A stretch of 64,000 bases of DNA from Nonomuraea rubra. GTDB taxonomy: Bacteria > Actinomycetota > Actinomycetes > Streptosporangiales > Streptosporangiaceae. Below are positions 1 to 8,220 of the stretch, one piece after another; position 1 is the first letter of the stretch; the number at the start of each line of letters is the position of its first letter. Both the position numbers and the translations under genes were made by a program. The notes under the pieces were generated by a model. It made no database searches, had not been told where the DNA came from, and saw only the letters and a program-made list of their open reading frames with translations. Location: the NCBI RefSeq assembly GCF_014207985.1, contig NZ_JACHMI010000001.1:6493001-6557000 (forward strand). Direction: 5' to 3'.

Positions 1-1350
1 CTCCGGCAGCCCGTAGGCGATGTTCTCCCTGATGGTGCCCTCGAACAGCACGGACTCCTGCGGCACGACCGAGACGAAGCGGCGGACGGTACGCAGGTCG
101 AGCTCCTGGATGTCGGCGCCGTCGAGCAGGATGCGGCCACCGGTCGGCCGTACGAAGCCGAGCACCAGGTTGAGCAGCGTCGACTTGCCCGAGCCCGACG
201 AGCCGACGAACGCGACGGTCGTGCCCGAGGGGATGTCGAGGTCGATGCCGTGCAGGGCGTCCTCGTCCGCTCCCGGGTAGCGGTGCGACGCGCGTTCCAG
301 CCGGATCGCGCCGTCCACGGCGGCGACGACCCGCTTGCCCTCGTTCTGCTCGAGGTCCGGCTCCTGGATGACCTCGGCGATCGACCGGATCGACTCCACG
401 CCGCGCGCGCCGACCGGGATCAGCAGCAGCAACTGGGTGAGCCCCTGCGTGAGCAGCGCGAAGTAGCTCGACAGCAGCACCACCTCGCCCGCGGTGATCG
501 GCAGCAGGCCGGTCAGGGAGAACATCGCGGCCAGCACCAGGCAGCCGACCCCCAGGAGCTGCATCGTCACCCAGGACAGGGAGGCGACGTGCCCGTTGAG
601 CATGTCCAGGTGCAGGCCGGCCCTGCGGACGCCGTCGGCGCCGTAGGCGACGCGCGTGACCGCGGTCTCCTCCAGCCCATGCGCGCGGGTGACGGGGATC
701 AGGGACGCCATCTCGCCGACCCGGGCGGCGAGCCCCTCCATCTCGCGCCGCAGCGCCTCGTTGCGGCGCCGTGACCGCCGGCCGAGCGCGGTGCGCAGCA
801 CGAGCGCGATCGGGACGGTGAGCGCGTAGACGGGCAGGAACTGCGGCACGGCGATCGCGGTCATGGAGATCGCGCCGATGAGCACCATGGTGGCCGACAG
901 CAGCGGATGGGTCACCTGCTGGAGCATGAGCTCCACGTTCTCGACGTCGCGCACCACCTTGTTCTGCACGATCGACGAGCTCACGCGGGTGTGGTAGCCG
1001 ATCGACAGGCTCTGCAGCCGCGCGGCCAGCGCGTTGCGCAGGTCGGCGCCGATGTCGCGGACGACCGTCATGAAGCTGCGCGTGTACAGGATGTGGTTCG
1101 GATAGTTCTGCAGCAGCAGGACGCCCGCGAGCGCGAACCACCACAGGACGGCGGCCAGGGACCCGCGATCGGCGACGACGTCGATGATCGCGGCGGTGAT
1201 GACCGGGAGGAACCAGAGCGGGATCTCCTTGAACGCGAACGCCAGCAACGCCAGCGACATGCGGCCGGGCCGGCGGGCGAGCAGCCGGGCGACGGACCGG
1301 GCCGGGTGGGCGCCGTCGATCAGAGCGGAGACGTGGGAGGGGGGTTTCAC
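1..1350 (-). CDS. ABC transporter, fused permease/ATPase (partial at window edge)
   Basis: Half-transporter of the multidrug/lipid exporter type (MsbA/MdlB-like): about five membrane segments are readable between residues 30 and 300, then an ATP-binding domain with Walker A (FVGSSGSGKST) near residue 370 and a Q-loop region (VVPQESVLFEGTI). The signature motif and Walker B lie beyond the left edge, so the 3' end is missing. I start it at GTG 1350, which has GAAAGGA about 10 bases upstream; an in-frame ATG at 1404 is the alternative. Exporters of this type work as homo- or heterodimers in the cell membrane. Substrate cannot be read from sequence. Confidence 0.9.
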   Translation of the reverse strand, partial: MKPPSHVSALIDGAHPARSVARLLARRPGRMSLALLAFAFKEIPLWFLPVITAAIIDVVADRGSLAAVLWWFALAGVLLLQNYPNHILYTRSFMTVVRDIGADLRNALAARLQSLSIGYHTRVSSSIVQNKVVRDVENVELMLQQVTHPLLSATMVLIGAISMTAIAVPQFLPVYALTVPIALVLRTALGRRSRRRNEALRREMEGLAARVGEMASLIPVTRAHGLEETAVTRVAYGADGVRRAGLHLDMLNGHVASLSWVTMQLLGVGCLVLAAMFSLTGLLPITAGEVVLLSSYFALLTQGLTQLLLLIPVGARGVESIRSIAEVIQEPDLEQNEGKRVVAAVDGAIRLERASHRYPGADEDALHGIDLDIPSGTTVAFVGSSGSGKSTLLNLVLGFVRPTGGRILLDGADIQELDLRTVRRFVSVVPQESVLFEGTIRENIAYGLPE

Positions 1351-1493
1351 TGCGAGGGTGTCCTTTCCTGCCGTCACGATCGGCGGCGTGACGGCGTGGA
1401 TCATGCAACCACACGCTCGCCCGCCCGCCCGCGCTGGGTCGGCCCCTCAGCTGGCGGTGTGGGGACGAACCGCTGCCATCCCTGGCGGCGTGC

Positions 1494-2309
1494 TCACGAG
1501 AGCTCCGCCGGAGGCGCGAGGGAGGGCATGGCCGGGATGACGGCCGCCAGCCACCCGTCCGGCTGCGCGGTGAAGTGCGGCGCCGCCTCGGACGTCCAGC
1601 GCGACCGCACGGCCCGTGCCGTCGTCGGCCGGCCGGTCCGCTGCTCCGTCCAGGTGACGTCGCGTTCCTCGGTGTGGCGGACGCACACCCGGCCGCGCTT
1701 GGCTCCGCCGGGGTAGTCGTTCCAGTTGACGCCGTACTGGGACCACAACATCTCCTGCATGTCGCCGGTGGACTTGCCGCGTAACTCCTGGTGGGAGAAC
1801 TTCGTCTGCGCCGCCATGGTGATGGAGTTGCGGACGCAGTCCCGCTGTCTCCACAGGTAGTAGTTCGCGACCTCGACCACGTCGGGGATGGTGAAGACGC
1901 GGGCGTCGAACGTCGCGTGCCCTCCGGCCTCGGCCGGCTCGGAGGGCACGCCGTACGAGCGGTTGAAGGCCACCGTCGCCGTCGAGGCGGCGACGGAGAC
2001 GACCTTCTGGACGACGCCGCCGAACCACGGCTGTGTCCCGGCCGAGTCGAAGTCCGTCAGCAGGACGCTGCACTCGTCCGACTGGGTGAAGGCGAAGACG
2101 CTCCCGGACATTTCCGCGCACAGGGCCTCCGCCACGGCGTCCATGGCGCGCATCACCGCGTCGTCGAAGGGCCGGGCGGCGTGCCTGAGGTAGCGGTGGA
2201 ACGCCCGGCCGTCGACGCGCACCACGGCGTACGTGCGGCGCGGCAGCAGCGTGCGCGTGACCGCCTCGTAGCCCTTCATGCGGTCGCCCAGGCCGGTCTT
2301 GTCGCTCAC
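1494..2309 (-). CDS. tRNA-His guanylyltransferase-like protein (Thg1/TLP family)
   Basis: About 271 residues. The N-terminal part carries the Thg1 palm motifs: VVRVDGRAFHRY with a metal-binding Asp near residue 30, and FTQSDECSVLL with a second acidic pair near residue 75, followed by the family stretch around YYLWRQRDCVRNSI. Thg1-like proteins add nucleotides 3'-to-5' to tRNA ends; bacterial members are usually thought to repair truncated tRNAs rather than to add G-1. The GTG start at 2309 has AGGAGG four bases away, better than an in-frame codon 50 bases upstream. It follows the Rsm22-like gene on the same strand, so the two RNA enzymes may share a transcript. Confidence 0.88.
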   Translation of the reverse strand: MSDKTGLGDRMKGYEAVTRTLLPRRTYAVVRVDGRAFHRYLRHAARPFDDAVMRAMDAVAEALCAEMSGSVFAFTQSDECSVLLTDFDSAGTQPWFGGVVQKVVSVAASTATVAFNRSYGVPSEPAEAGGHATFDARVFTIPDVVEVANYYLWRQRDCVRNSITMAAQTKFSHQELRGKSTGDMQEMLWSQYGVNWNDYPGGAKRGRVCVRHTEERDVTWTEQRTGRPTTARAVRSRWTSEAAPHFTAQPDGWLAAVIPAMPSLAPPAELS

Positions 2310-2423
2310 GATGCCTCCTGGCCGTGGTGGTGGGTGCTCGGGTCGGGCCCACACCAGCATGGCGGACCGGCCCGCCCGGTTCCGCTCGATTTCTTCCGGC
2401 GGGCCGGTAGCCTCCCTCCGCCT

Positions 2424-3401
2424 TCAGCCTGCGGGTGGCCAGGCATCGCCCCAGTCCACGTCGCGGGCCTGGCGGTAGAGGTCTCCCTGCCGCTTGGAGA
2501 CGATCACGTCGCGGAGGCCGTCGCCGTCCGTGCACAGGCGCAGGGAGACCACGCCCTTGCGTTTCTGCGGGTGGCGCAGGACGCGGGCGGCGGGGCGCGG
2601 CCAGCTGCCGGTGGCGGCGGCCACGTACGAGAACTTCTCGTCCTCGAAGCTGAGCGTGCCGGCCTTGATCCGGCGGTGCAGGGACGTCCGGGGCAGGCGC
2701 ACCGAGAAGTGGCACCAGTCGCGCCCCGGCTGGATCGGGCAGGCACCGTCGTGCGGGCACGGGGCGACGATCGTGCGGCCCTGGGCGGCGAGGACGTCGC
2801 GGGCCGCGGCGACGGTGGCGTGGCCGGCCGGGGTGCCCGGTTCGATGATGATCACCATGGCGGCCTGCTCGGCGAGCCACTTGACGACGCCCGCGCGGTC
2901 GGGCTCGGGGAGCTCGCCCAGGGCGTACGACATGGTGACCAGGTCGGCGGCGGGCCGGTCGAGCCCCGCACCGATGGACGCCCGGCGCCAGGTCGTGCCG
3001 CGCAGCGGCTCGGGGCCGCCGCGGGCCAGGCGGCGGCCCAGGTCGATGATGTCCGCGTCGTGCTCGACGACGGTGATGCGTTCGATGGACGGCCAGATGC
3101 CGGCCGCGGCCCAGATCGCCGCGCCGGTGCCGCCACCGGCGTCGAGGTGGCTGCGGGGCTCGAAGCCGGGGGTCAGCGTCGCCGCCTGGTGCATGGCGGT
3201 GGATGCGGCGGCGTACGTGGCGGGCATGCGGTAGGCCGCGTAGGCGGCGATGTCGGCGGGCGAGCGCAGGTGGTTGCCGCCGGTGGAGACGCCGGCGACG
3301 CGGTAGCGCTCGGTGAGCCGGGTCACCGCGTCCGACAGCTCCTGCGGGGAGAAGCGGGCCACGGCCTGGTCGAGGGCGGTTCTGAGGTCATCGGGGAGCA
3401 T
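2424..3401 (-). CDS. Rsm22-like small-subunit rRNA methyltransferase
   Basis: About 325 residues. A methyltransferase fold is visible with the SAM loop DAGGGTGAAIW near residue 90, a TMSYALGELPEP segment typical of Rsm22, and a cysteine-rich stretch APCPHDGACPI...DWCHF near residue 215 that in this family may hold an Fe-S cluster or zinc. Eukaryotic Rsm22 is needed for mitochondrial ribosome assembly; bacterial members are annotated as small ribosomal subunit methyltransferases without a proven target. ATG 3401 is preferred because CAGGTG lies nine bases upstream; an in-frame GTG at 3413 overlaps that site. It is immediately upstream of the Thg1-like gene. Confidence 0.85.
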   Translation of the reverse strand: MLPDDLRTALDQAVARFSPQELSDAVTRLTERYRVAGVSTGGNHLRSPADIAAYAAYRMPATYAAASTAMHQAATLTPGFEPRSHLDAGGGTGAAIWAAAGIWPSIERITVVEHDADIIDLGRRLARGGPEPLRGTTWRRASIGAGLDRPAADLVTMSYALGELPEPDRAGVVKWLAEQAAMVIIIEPGTPAGHATVAAARDVLAAQGRTIVAPCPHDGACPIQPGRDWCHFSVRLPRTSLHRRIKAGTLSFEDEKFSYVAAATGSWPRPAARVLRHPQKRKGVVSLRLCTDGDGLRDVIVSKRQGDLYRQARDVDWGDAWPPAG

Positions 3402-3552
3402 GGCTGGGTTCACCTGAAGCGCGGGGGTCGGACATGGTCGGGAGAGGTTCGCGCCGGACGCGCGGGCATGAAGGCATGCGGAAGGGCTCCTCGTGGGGAG
3501 GGAAACGGCCGGTTACGCGAGCGACCGCTGCAGGCGAGGAGCCTTCGCCCGC

Positions 3553-3668
3553 CGGTACGAACCCGCCGGCCTCAGCCCGCCGTCACGCGCGCCCAGCGGC
3601 ACGAATTCCGGCGGCCTGAGCCTGCCGTCACGCGCGCCCGGCGGCGCCAACTCGGCGGCATGATCCCG
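3553..3668. repeat. 45-bp tandem repeat, about 2.5 copies, in a gene-free spacer
   Basis: The spacer 3402-3811 has no convincing gene. Within it, units starting at 3553, 3598 and 3643 share the core CCGTCACGCGCGCCC and GGCGGC ends with a 45-base period; the third unit is partial. Function unknown. Confidence 0.7.
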
Positions 3669-3811
3669 GTGGTGACCGGCCGACCGGCTAGAGCGTGGGG
3701 CACTCTCGCCTCGAAGCAGCGGCACAAACCTTGGCGAGGCGCATACGAACCCCCATCAATCGCGCGAAGACAACCGTGGACATTATCGGCCATGCCGCAC
3801 GGTGCGCGCGA

Positions 3812-4240
3812 TCAGGAGACGGCCGGCGGCTTTCCGAGCCCGGCCAGCCGTACCAGGACGGCGAAGCCGTCGTCGGTGCCGGGCCAGTGCCGGCGCACCG
3901 CCTGGAGCCCGGCGCGGTGCACCACCGAGCGGAGCACGGCGACCACGATGATGGCGTCGTCGGCGTAGCCCAGGACCGGGATGAAATCGGGCACCAGATC
4001 GATCGGGAGGGCCAGATAGGCCACCAGCAGCGCGAGCCGCACGCGTACCCCGCGCGGCAGCTCGGGATCGGCGGCCAGGCGGCGCACCAGGCGCAGCACG
4101 TCGGGCAGCAGCCGCAGCGCCTCGCGCAGCAACCCGCCGCGGGGCCGGACGATCGCCAGCGTCGCGATCAGCACCAGCCACGCGACCAGCAGCGCGACGA
4201 CGAGCCCGATCAGCAGGTCCCAGCCCCGGACCCCGGTCAT
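3812..4240 (-). CDS. DUF1232 (YkvA-like) membrane protein
   Basis: 142 residues. One hydrophobic N-terminal segment (residues 7-32) is followed by an amphipathic stretch and the DUF1232 signature YLALPIDLVPDFIPVLGYADDA (residues 75-96), which marks YkvA-like inner-membrane proteins of unknown role. Its ATG overlaps the stop of the ChrB-like gene by four bases (ATGA), so the two are translationally coupled. Function cannot be assigned beyond family. Confidence 0.9.
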   Translation of the reverse strand: MTGVRGWDLLIGLVVALLVAWLVLIATLAIVRPRGGLLREALRLLPDVLRLVRRLAADPELPRGVRVRLALLVAYLALPIDLVPDFIPVLGYADDAIIVVAVLRSVVHRAGLQAVRRHWPGTDDGFAVLVRLAGLGKPPAVS

Positions 4241-4821
4241 CGCCGGGTTCCTTCCTGCTCGCCGAGCTCCTCGGCAGGGCTTTCGGCCGCGAGCGCGGCC
4301 TGCTCGAAGGCGGCCAGGTCGGCGGCCGCGTCCTCGACGGCGGCCCGTGCCGCGGCCCCGGCCGGAGCGCCGAAGTAGTCCCGTGCCGCGATCTTGGCCA
4401 TCCAGGAGCGGAAGCGTTCCAGGTCGGCTTCGGACTCCTCGACCTCGGCGTAGGTCGCCCGGCCCCGGGCCCGCTCGGCCGCCAGTTCCTGCCGGAAGGC
4501 GGGCAGCCGCTCCAGCACCTCGGCGTACTCGGCGTCGCGGGCGGCGTTGAACTCGCCGACGATCTGCCGCTCCTCGCCCGCGTCCGTGAGGGTCAGCCGC
4601 AGCATCCGGCCGTTGCCGCCCTGCTGGTGCACCCGGTCCAGCAGCCGGCGCAACTGCCGCACGGTCTGCTCGCGTTCGGGCAGCAGGCACACCGACTGCT
4701 GCAGGTACAGCGCGCCCAGCGAGCGGAGCTTGCGCCACACCTGCACGCGCAGGGTCGGCGCGGCGCCGGCGGTGGACACGCTGACCAGCAACCAGCCCGG
4801 ACCTTCCGTATCGCCCGTCAC
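4237..4821 (-). CDS. ChrB N-terminal-domain protein
   Basis: 194 residues resembling the N-terminal domain of ChrB, the chromate-sensing partner of the ChrA exporter: an opening WLLVSVSTAGAAPTLRVQVWRKLRSLGA-type strand-helix, then QQSVCLLP and RLTLTDAGEERQIVGEFNAARDAEY. The C-terminal chromate-binding domain of full ChrB is absent and no chrA is nearby, so chromate resistance should not be assumed; stand-alone domains of this type are common in actinobacteria. The C-terminal half is Ala/Glu-rich helix. It is coupled to the downstream DUF1232 gene. Confidence 0.82.
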   Translation of the reverse strand: MTGDTEGPGWLLVSVSTAGAAPTLRVQVWRKLRSLGALYLQQSVCLLPEREQTVRQLRRLLDRVHQQGGNGRMLRLTLTDAGEERQIVGEFNAARDAEYAEVLERLPAFRQELAAERARGRATYAEVEESEADLERFRSWMAKIAARDYFGAPAGAAARAAVEDAAADLAAFEQAALAAESPAEELGEQEGTRR

Positions 4822-4851
4822 ATAGCGATGTTACATCCGTAACAGTCGGCG

Positions 4852-5439
4852 TCACCCAGCGGCCTGGCAGCCCGTACGGAAGAGCCGCCAGAACGCCAGC
4901 GCCGCCTCCTCGGCGGGTCCGCCCTCCGCGACCCAGTGCGCGATCACCCCGACGAGAGCGCCGGAAAGGTAGGCGGCGTGCATGTCCACCGGCACGTCGT
5001 CCCATCCCAGGGGACGGCTGCCATCGGCGAAGCGCTGGGCGAGCTCGGCCGTCAGCCGTTCGCGCATCCGGGCGCCGAAGCGGGCACTGCCGTGGGGCCC
5101 GAGCATGCGGCGGTAGAGCCCCGCGTTGACGGCCACGTGCTCGAACAGCTCCACCAGCGGGCCGGGCGCCCGGTCGCGGGGGTCGTCGAGCGGGCACAGG
5201 GCGGCGGCCCTGGCGACGGCCGCGACCGCGTCCTCCATGGCGTCGGTGACCAGCGCGTCGACGTCGGCGTAGTGCAGGTAGACCGTCGCCCGGTTCACCT
5301 CGGCGCGCTTGGCCAGCGCGGACATCGTGATGCTGGCGAGCTCCTGCTGCAGGGCCAGCTCCAGGACGGCCGCCTTGAGGCGGGCGCGGGTGCGCTGGGC
5401 GCGCGGATCATGCGGGTTCACACCTCCACTATACGACAT
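4852..5439 (-). CDS. TetR/AcrR family regulator
   Basis: About 195 residues. The N-terminal helix-turn-helix (TMSALAKRAEVNRATVYLHYADVDALV) is a clear TetR DNA-binding domain; the C-terminal half is a helical ligand/dimer domain. It is divergent from the FrnE-like gene at 5496, and two inverted repeats lie between them, so autoregulation and control of that gene are likely. Start choice is uncertain: ATG 5439 is used; GTG 5421 has GGAGG only one base away, and an ATG at 5457 is also in frame. Confidence 0.88.
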   Translation of the reverse strand: MSYSGGVNPHDPRAQRTRARLKAAVLELALQQELASITMSALAKRAEVNRATVYLHYADVDALVTDAMEDAVAAVARAAALCPLDDPRDRAPGPLVELFEHVAVNAGLYRRMLGPHGSARFGARMRERLTAELAQRFADGSRPLGWDDVPVDMHAAYLSGALVGVIAHWVAEGGPAEEAALAFWRLFRTGCQAAG

Positions 5440-5442
5440 CCA

Positions 5443-5489
5443 TCGCTTAAGCGACATGTGTTGACTATTCAACATTTGTCGCATACATT
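5443..5489. promoter_or_regulatory. Divergent promoter/operator: two inverted repeats and a leaderless promoter
   Basis: TCGCTTAAGCGA (5443-5454) is a perfect 12-base palindrome. TGTTGACTATTCAACA (5459-5474) has 6-base arms around CTAT and overlaps a good -35 (TTGACT, 5461-5466). A matching -10, TACATT (5484-5489), lies 17 bases on and only six bases before ATG 5496, so the plus-strand gene is probably read from a leaderless transcript. The repeats are likely TetR operators. Confidence 0.65.
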
Positions 5490-5495
5490 GGCGGC

Positions 5496-6494
5496 ATGAG
5501 AGTGGAGATTTGGGCGGATGTCGTCTGCGGATGGGCTCACATCGGGAAGCGCCGGCTGGAGAAGGCGCTGGCCTCCTGGGAGGGGGAGCCGGTCGAGGTG
5601 GTCTGGCGGCCGTACCAGATCGATCCGTCGGCGCCGGCGCGCGCCGTCCCCATGGCGGACCTGCTGCGGGACCCGATGGCCGACGAGGCGCTGCGCGCGT
5701 GCGCGCCCGGGCTGTCGCCCATGGAGAACCGGGCGCGGGTGGCCGAGGTGGCCGCCGCCGAGGGGCTCGGCGAGCAGTGGGGCTCCGGGTGGCGGGCCGG
5801 CACGCTGGAGGCGCATCGGCTGATCGCGCTCGCGTACGAGCGGGGCGGGGCCGAGCTGCAGGACCGCGTGGTGGAGCGGGTGCTGCGGGCGCACTTCGTG
5901 GACGTCCAGGACATCAGCGACCTCGCCGTACTGACCGCCATCGCCACCGAGGCGGGGCTGGCCGAGGAGGCCGGCTACACCGGCGAGCCCTCCCTGGAGA
6001 CCCTCCCGGGGGCCGAGCTGGTGCGCGAGCTGCTGCTCGTCGGCAAGGCCAAGGGCGTGCGCACGTCGCCCACGATCGTGGCGAACGGGCTCGCGCTGGA
6101 GGGCGCGCAGCCGCCGGAGGCGCTGCGGGAGTTCCTGGAGGACGCCGCCCGGCACACGCCCCGGCACCTGCCCGCCGAGGTGGAGCGGCTGCGGTACGCG
6201 GAGTCGCTGCTCGACCAGCGCGACCCGCTCGGGGCGCTGACGTTGCTGCGGCCCCTGATGGAGGAGCACGGCGGCGACCGGGGCGTGCGGCTGCTGGCGG
6301 CGCGGGCGTACTTCGCCTCGGCCCAGCTCAACCGGGCGCGCACGGCACTGGAGTCCCTGGTGTCCGAGTCGCCGGACGACTCCTACGCTCGTCACCTGCT
6401 GGGCCGTACCCTCCAGCGCCAGGGCCGGCACGAGGAGGCCGCCTCCCACCTCACCCTGGCCGCCGTCATGACCCCGGACTACGCGACCGGCTGA
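5496..6494 (+). CDS. FrnE/DsbA-family protein with changed active site and C-terminal TPR
   Basis: 332 residues. Residues 1-210 follow the DsbA-like FrnE fold (polyketide/2-hydroxychromene isomerase group): opening strand VEIWADVVC, WRPYQIDP, and the late SPTIVANG segment with cis-Pro. The usual CPWC redox motif reads CGWA here, so the second cysteine is missing and normal dithiol exchange is unlikely. Residues 230-330 form two to three TPR-like helical repeats (LLAARAYFASAQLNRARTAL), a thioredoxin-like plus TPR arrangement. Probably expressed from a leaderless promoter and controlled by the divergent TetR protein. A perfect long palindrome follows the gene. Confidence 0.85.
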   Translation: MRVEIWADVVCGWAHIGKRRLEKALASWEGEPVEVVWRPYQIDPSAPARAVPMADLLRDPMADEALRACAPGLSPMENRARVAEVAAAEGLGEQWGSGWRAGTLEAHRLIALAYERGGAELQDRVVERVLRAHFVDVQDISDLAVLTAIATEAGLAEEAGYTGEPSLETLPGAELVRELLLVGKAKGVRTSPTIVANGLALEGAQPPEALREFLEDAARHTPRHLPAEVERLRYAESLLDQRDPLGALTLLRPLMEEHGGDRGVRLLAARAYFASAQLNRARTALESLVSESPDDSYARHLLGRTLQRQGRHEEAASHLTLAAVMTPDYATG

Positions 6495-6541
6495 CCCTCA
6501 CCACCTCCCACGCCCGCCGCGCCTCAGGGGGACGGTGCGGC

Positions 6542-6575
6542 CGCGACGGCAGGCGATCGATCGCCTGCCGTCGCG
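6542..6575. terminator. Perfect 34-base palindrome, likely bidirectional terminator
   Basis: Two 17-base halves (centre GATC/GATC, arms CGCGACGGCAGGCGATC) are exact reverse complements with no loop. It lies between the convergent ends of the FrnE-like and DUF3995 genes. There is no T-tract, as is usual for high-GC actinobacterial terminators. Confidence 0.65.
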
Positions 6576-6595
6576 CCCGACAGTCATGCCTGGCG

Positions 6596-6730
6596 GGGTC
6601 GCCGACGTCCGAACACAGCGCACGGCCAGTGCGGTCGCCGACGTTCAGGCGCACAGGCAGCACAGGCAGCACAGGGCAGGGCAGCCGGCCAGTGCAGTCA
6701 CCGACGTTCAGATGCGCGCAGGGTGGCCGG
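6596..6730. repeat. Degenerate direct repeats in the convergent spacer
   Basis: A core GTCGCCGACGTTCAG occurs at 6599 (variant), 6634 and 6697 (variant), the last two preceded by GGCCAGTGC. Short CACAGGCAG repeats lie between. The spacer 6576-6782 holds no gene that I can support. Confidence 0.55.
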
Positions 6731-6782
6731 CGCCGCTGCCGCTGATCAGGCGCTGCGGATCGCCGTCCGCCGCTCCCGGTGA

Positions 6783-7217
6783 TCAGACGCGGCGCGGCGC
6801 GGCCAGCCGGTGACGTTGCCGCAGGTCGCGGGTGGCAAGGAGCAGCAGGGCGGCCCACACGGCGCAGTACCCGCCGAAGAGCGCGCCTCCCCGGTCGGTG
6901 AGCAGCGCGCCGCCGAGCATGCCCGCCCCACCGGCCGCCGCCACCGCGGCGCAGAGCCCGTGCGCGCCCAGCAGCATCCCGTACGCCCACCGCCCGCCGA
7001 CACGGAAGCGTCCGGCGAGCAGGACCACCATGACCAGCGCTCCGGCCCCCGCATTCCCCCACTGGGCCAGCGCCACCTCACCCGCCCCGTACGCGAGGTA
7101 GCTCTCCGGCGACACCACGGGCCCGCCGGTCACCCCCAGCCGCCCCTCCAAGGCGTAAACGACCTTGGAGGCCACGTACAACCCGCTCCACCCGATGCCC
7201 AGATACGCAAATTTCAC
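6783..7217 (-). CDS. DUF3995-like small membrane protein
   Basis: About 144 residues with four hydrophobic segments (roughly residues 3-22, 50-72, 75-100 and 115-135), fitting the DUF3995 family of four-helix membrane proteins of unknown function. Charged, Arg-rich C-terminus. The GTG at 7217 (VKFAYLGIGWSG) is chosen because family members begin just before the first helix; an in-frame GTG at 7238 has a Shine-Dalgarno sequence almost touching it. It is divergent from the hydrolase at 7337. Confidence 0.7.
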   Translation of the reverse strand: MKFAYLGIGWSGLYVASKVVYALEGRLGVTGGPVVSPESYLAYGAGEVALAQWGNAGAGALVMVVLLAGRFRVGGRWAYGMLLGAHGLCAAVAAAGGAGMLGGALLTDRGGALFGGYCAVWAALLLLATRDLRQRHRLAAPRRV

Positions 7218-7336
7218 GACCTCGACTCTTCCGCCCACCCCTCCGCCCGGGCTCCCCCACAGGGGGGATCCCCCTCCCCCGCGCGAGCTGTGCCCGTGGC
7301 GAACATCCGCCCGGCACCCCCGCCACCCCCGCTAAC

Positions 7337-8200
7337 GTGCACCTCGTGGACGATCTCGACCTCGCATACGAGGAGGCCGGCCCTCCGGCGCCGGCGGGCA
7401 CGGTCGTGCTGGTGCACGCGGGCGTGGCCGACATGCGCATGTGGGAGCACCAGTTCGCCGCCCTGGCCGAGCGTTACCGCGTGATCCGCTACGACTGGCG
7501 CGGCCACGGCCGTTCCGGCGACGCCGCCGGCGAGGTCTGCCACCACGAGGACCTGCTCGCCCTCATGGACGCCCTGGACGTGGGCCGGGCCGCGCTGGTG
7601 GGCTGCTCGATGGGCGGCGCGTACGCGGTCGAGGCCGCCCTGGCCGCGCCCGGCCGGGTCGCCGCGCTGGCCCTGATCTGCTCCGGTCTGTCCGGTCACC
7701 AGTGGCCGCCCGCGATGCTGGAGCAGGCCGCCGAACGGGTGCACTCCTCGGTGCCGCCCGACCGCCTGGCCCGCTACCGCGCCGGGACCGCCGACCACGT
7801 GGACCCCGCCGACGTGCTGGCGATGGCGGAGGCGCACACGCTCTGGCAGGTCGCCGGGCCCGATCGCAGCCGTGACGCGCTGTCGGCGCCGGTGTGGGAC
7901 GCGGCCGTGGAGATGTGCCGGCTGGTGTTCGAACGCTCCTGGTCCGGCCCCAGATCCACCGAGCGGCACCTCGTCCCGCCCGCCGCCACCCGCCTGCCCG
8001 AGGTGACCGCTCCCACGCTGGTGATCAACGGGCTCTCGGACGTTCCGGGCATCCAGGAGGTGTCGGCGCTGCTGTCGGAGGGCATCCCGGGCGCGCGCCG
8101 CCTCGACCTCCCGGAAACCGGCCACCTGCCGCCCCTGGAGCGCCCGCGCGAGGTGACCGACGCCCTGACGACCTTCCTCCGGGAGGTCCTCGCCACCTGA
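7337..8200 (+). CDS. Alpha/beta-fold hydrolase
   Basis: 287 residues. Typical fold landmarks: VVLVHAGVADMRMWEHQF (oxyanion strand), RYDWRGHGRSG, nucleophile elbow GCSMGG with Ser near residue 93, a late acidic position in NGLSDVPG, and TGHLPPLERP with the catalytic His near residue 265. Substrate unknown. Starts at GTG 7337, with GTG 7346 as an alternative. Directly downstream is a second, truncated hydrolase gene. Confidence 0.85.
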   Translation: MHLVDDLDLAYEEAGPPAPAGTVVLVHAGVADMRMWEHQFAALAERYRVIRYDWRGHGRSGDAAGEVCHHEDLLALMDALDVGRAALVGCSMGGAYAVEAALAAPGRVAALALICSGLSGHQWPPAMLEQAAERVHSSVPPDRLARYRAGTADHVDPADVLAMAEAHTLWQVAGPDRSRDALSAPVWDAAVEMCRLVFERSWSGPRSTERHLVPPAATRLPEVTAPTLVINGLSDVPGIQEVSALLSEGIPGARRLDLPETGHLPPLERPREVTDALTTFLREVLAT

Positions 8201-8220
8201 CCAGCCACCAGCACGGGGTC

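Noticed and set aside
1791..3968. 725-codon open frame on the plus strand
   Set aside because: It is the antisense shadow of the Thg1-like and Rsm22-like genes; composition is Arg/Gly/Pro/His-rich with no motif.
4237..4821. Chromate-resistance operon
   Set aside because: Only the N-terminal ChrB domain is present and there is no ChrA exporter.
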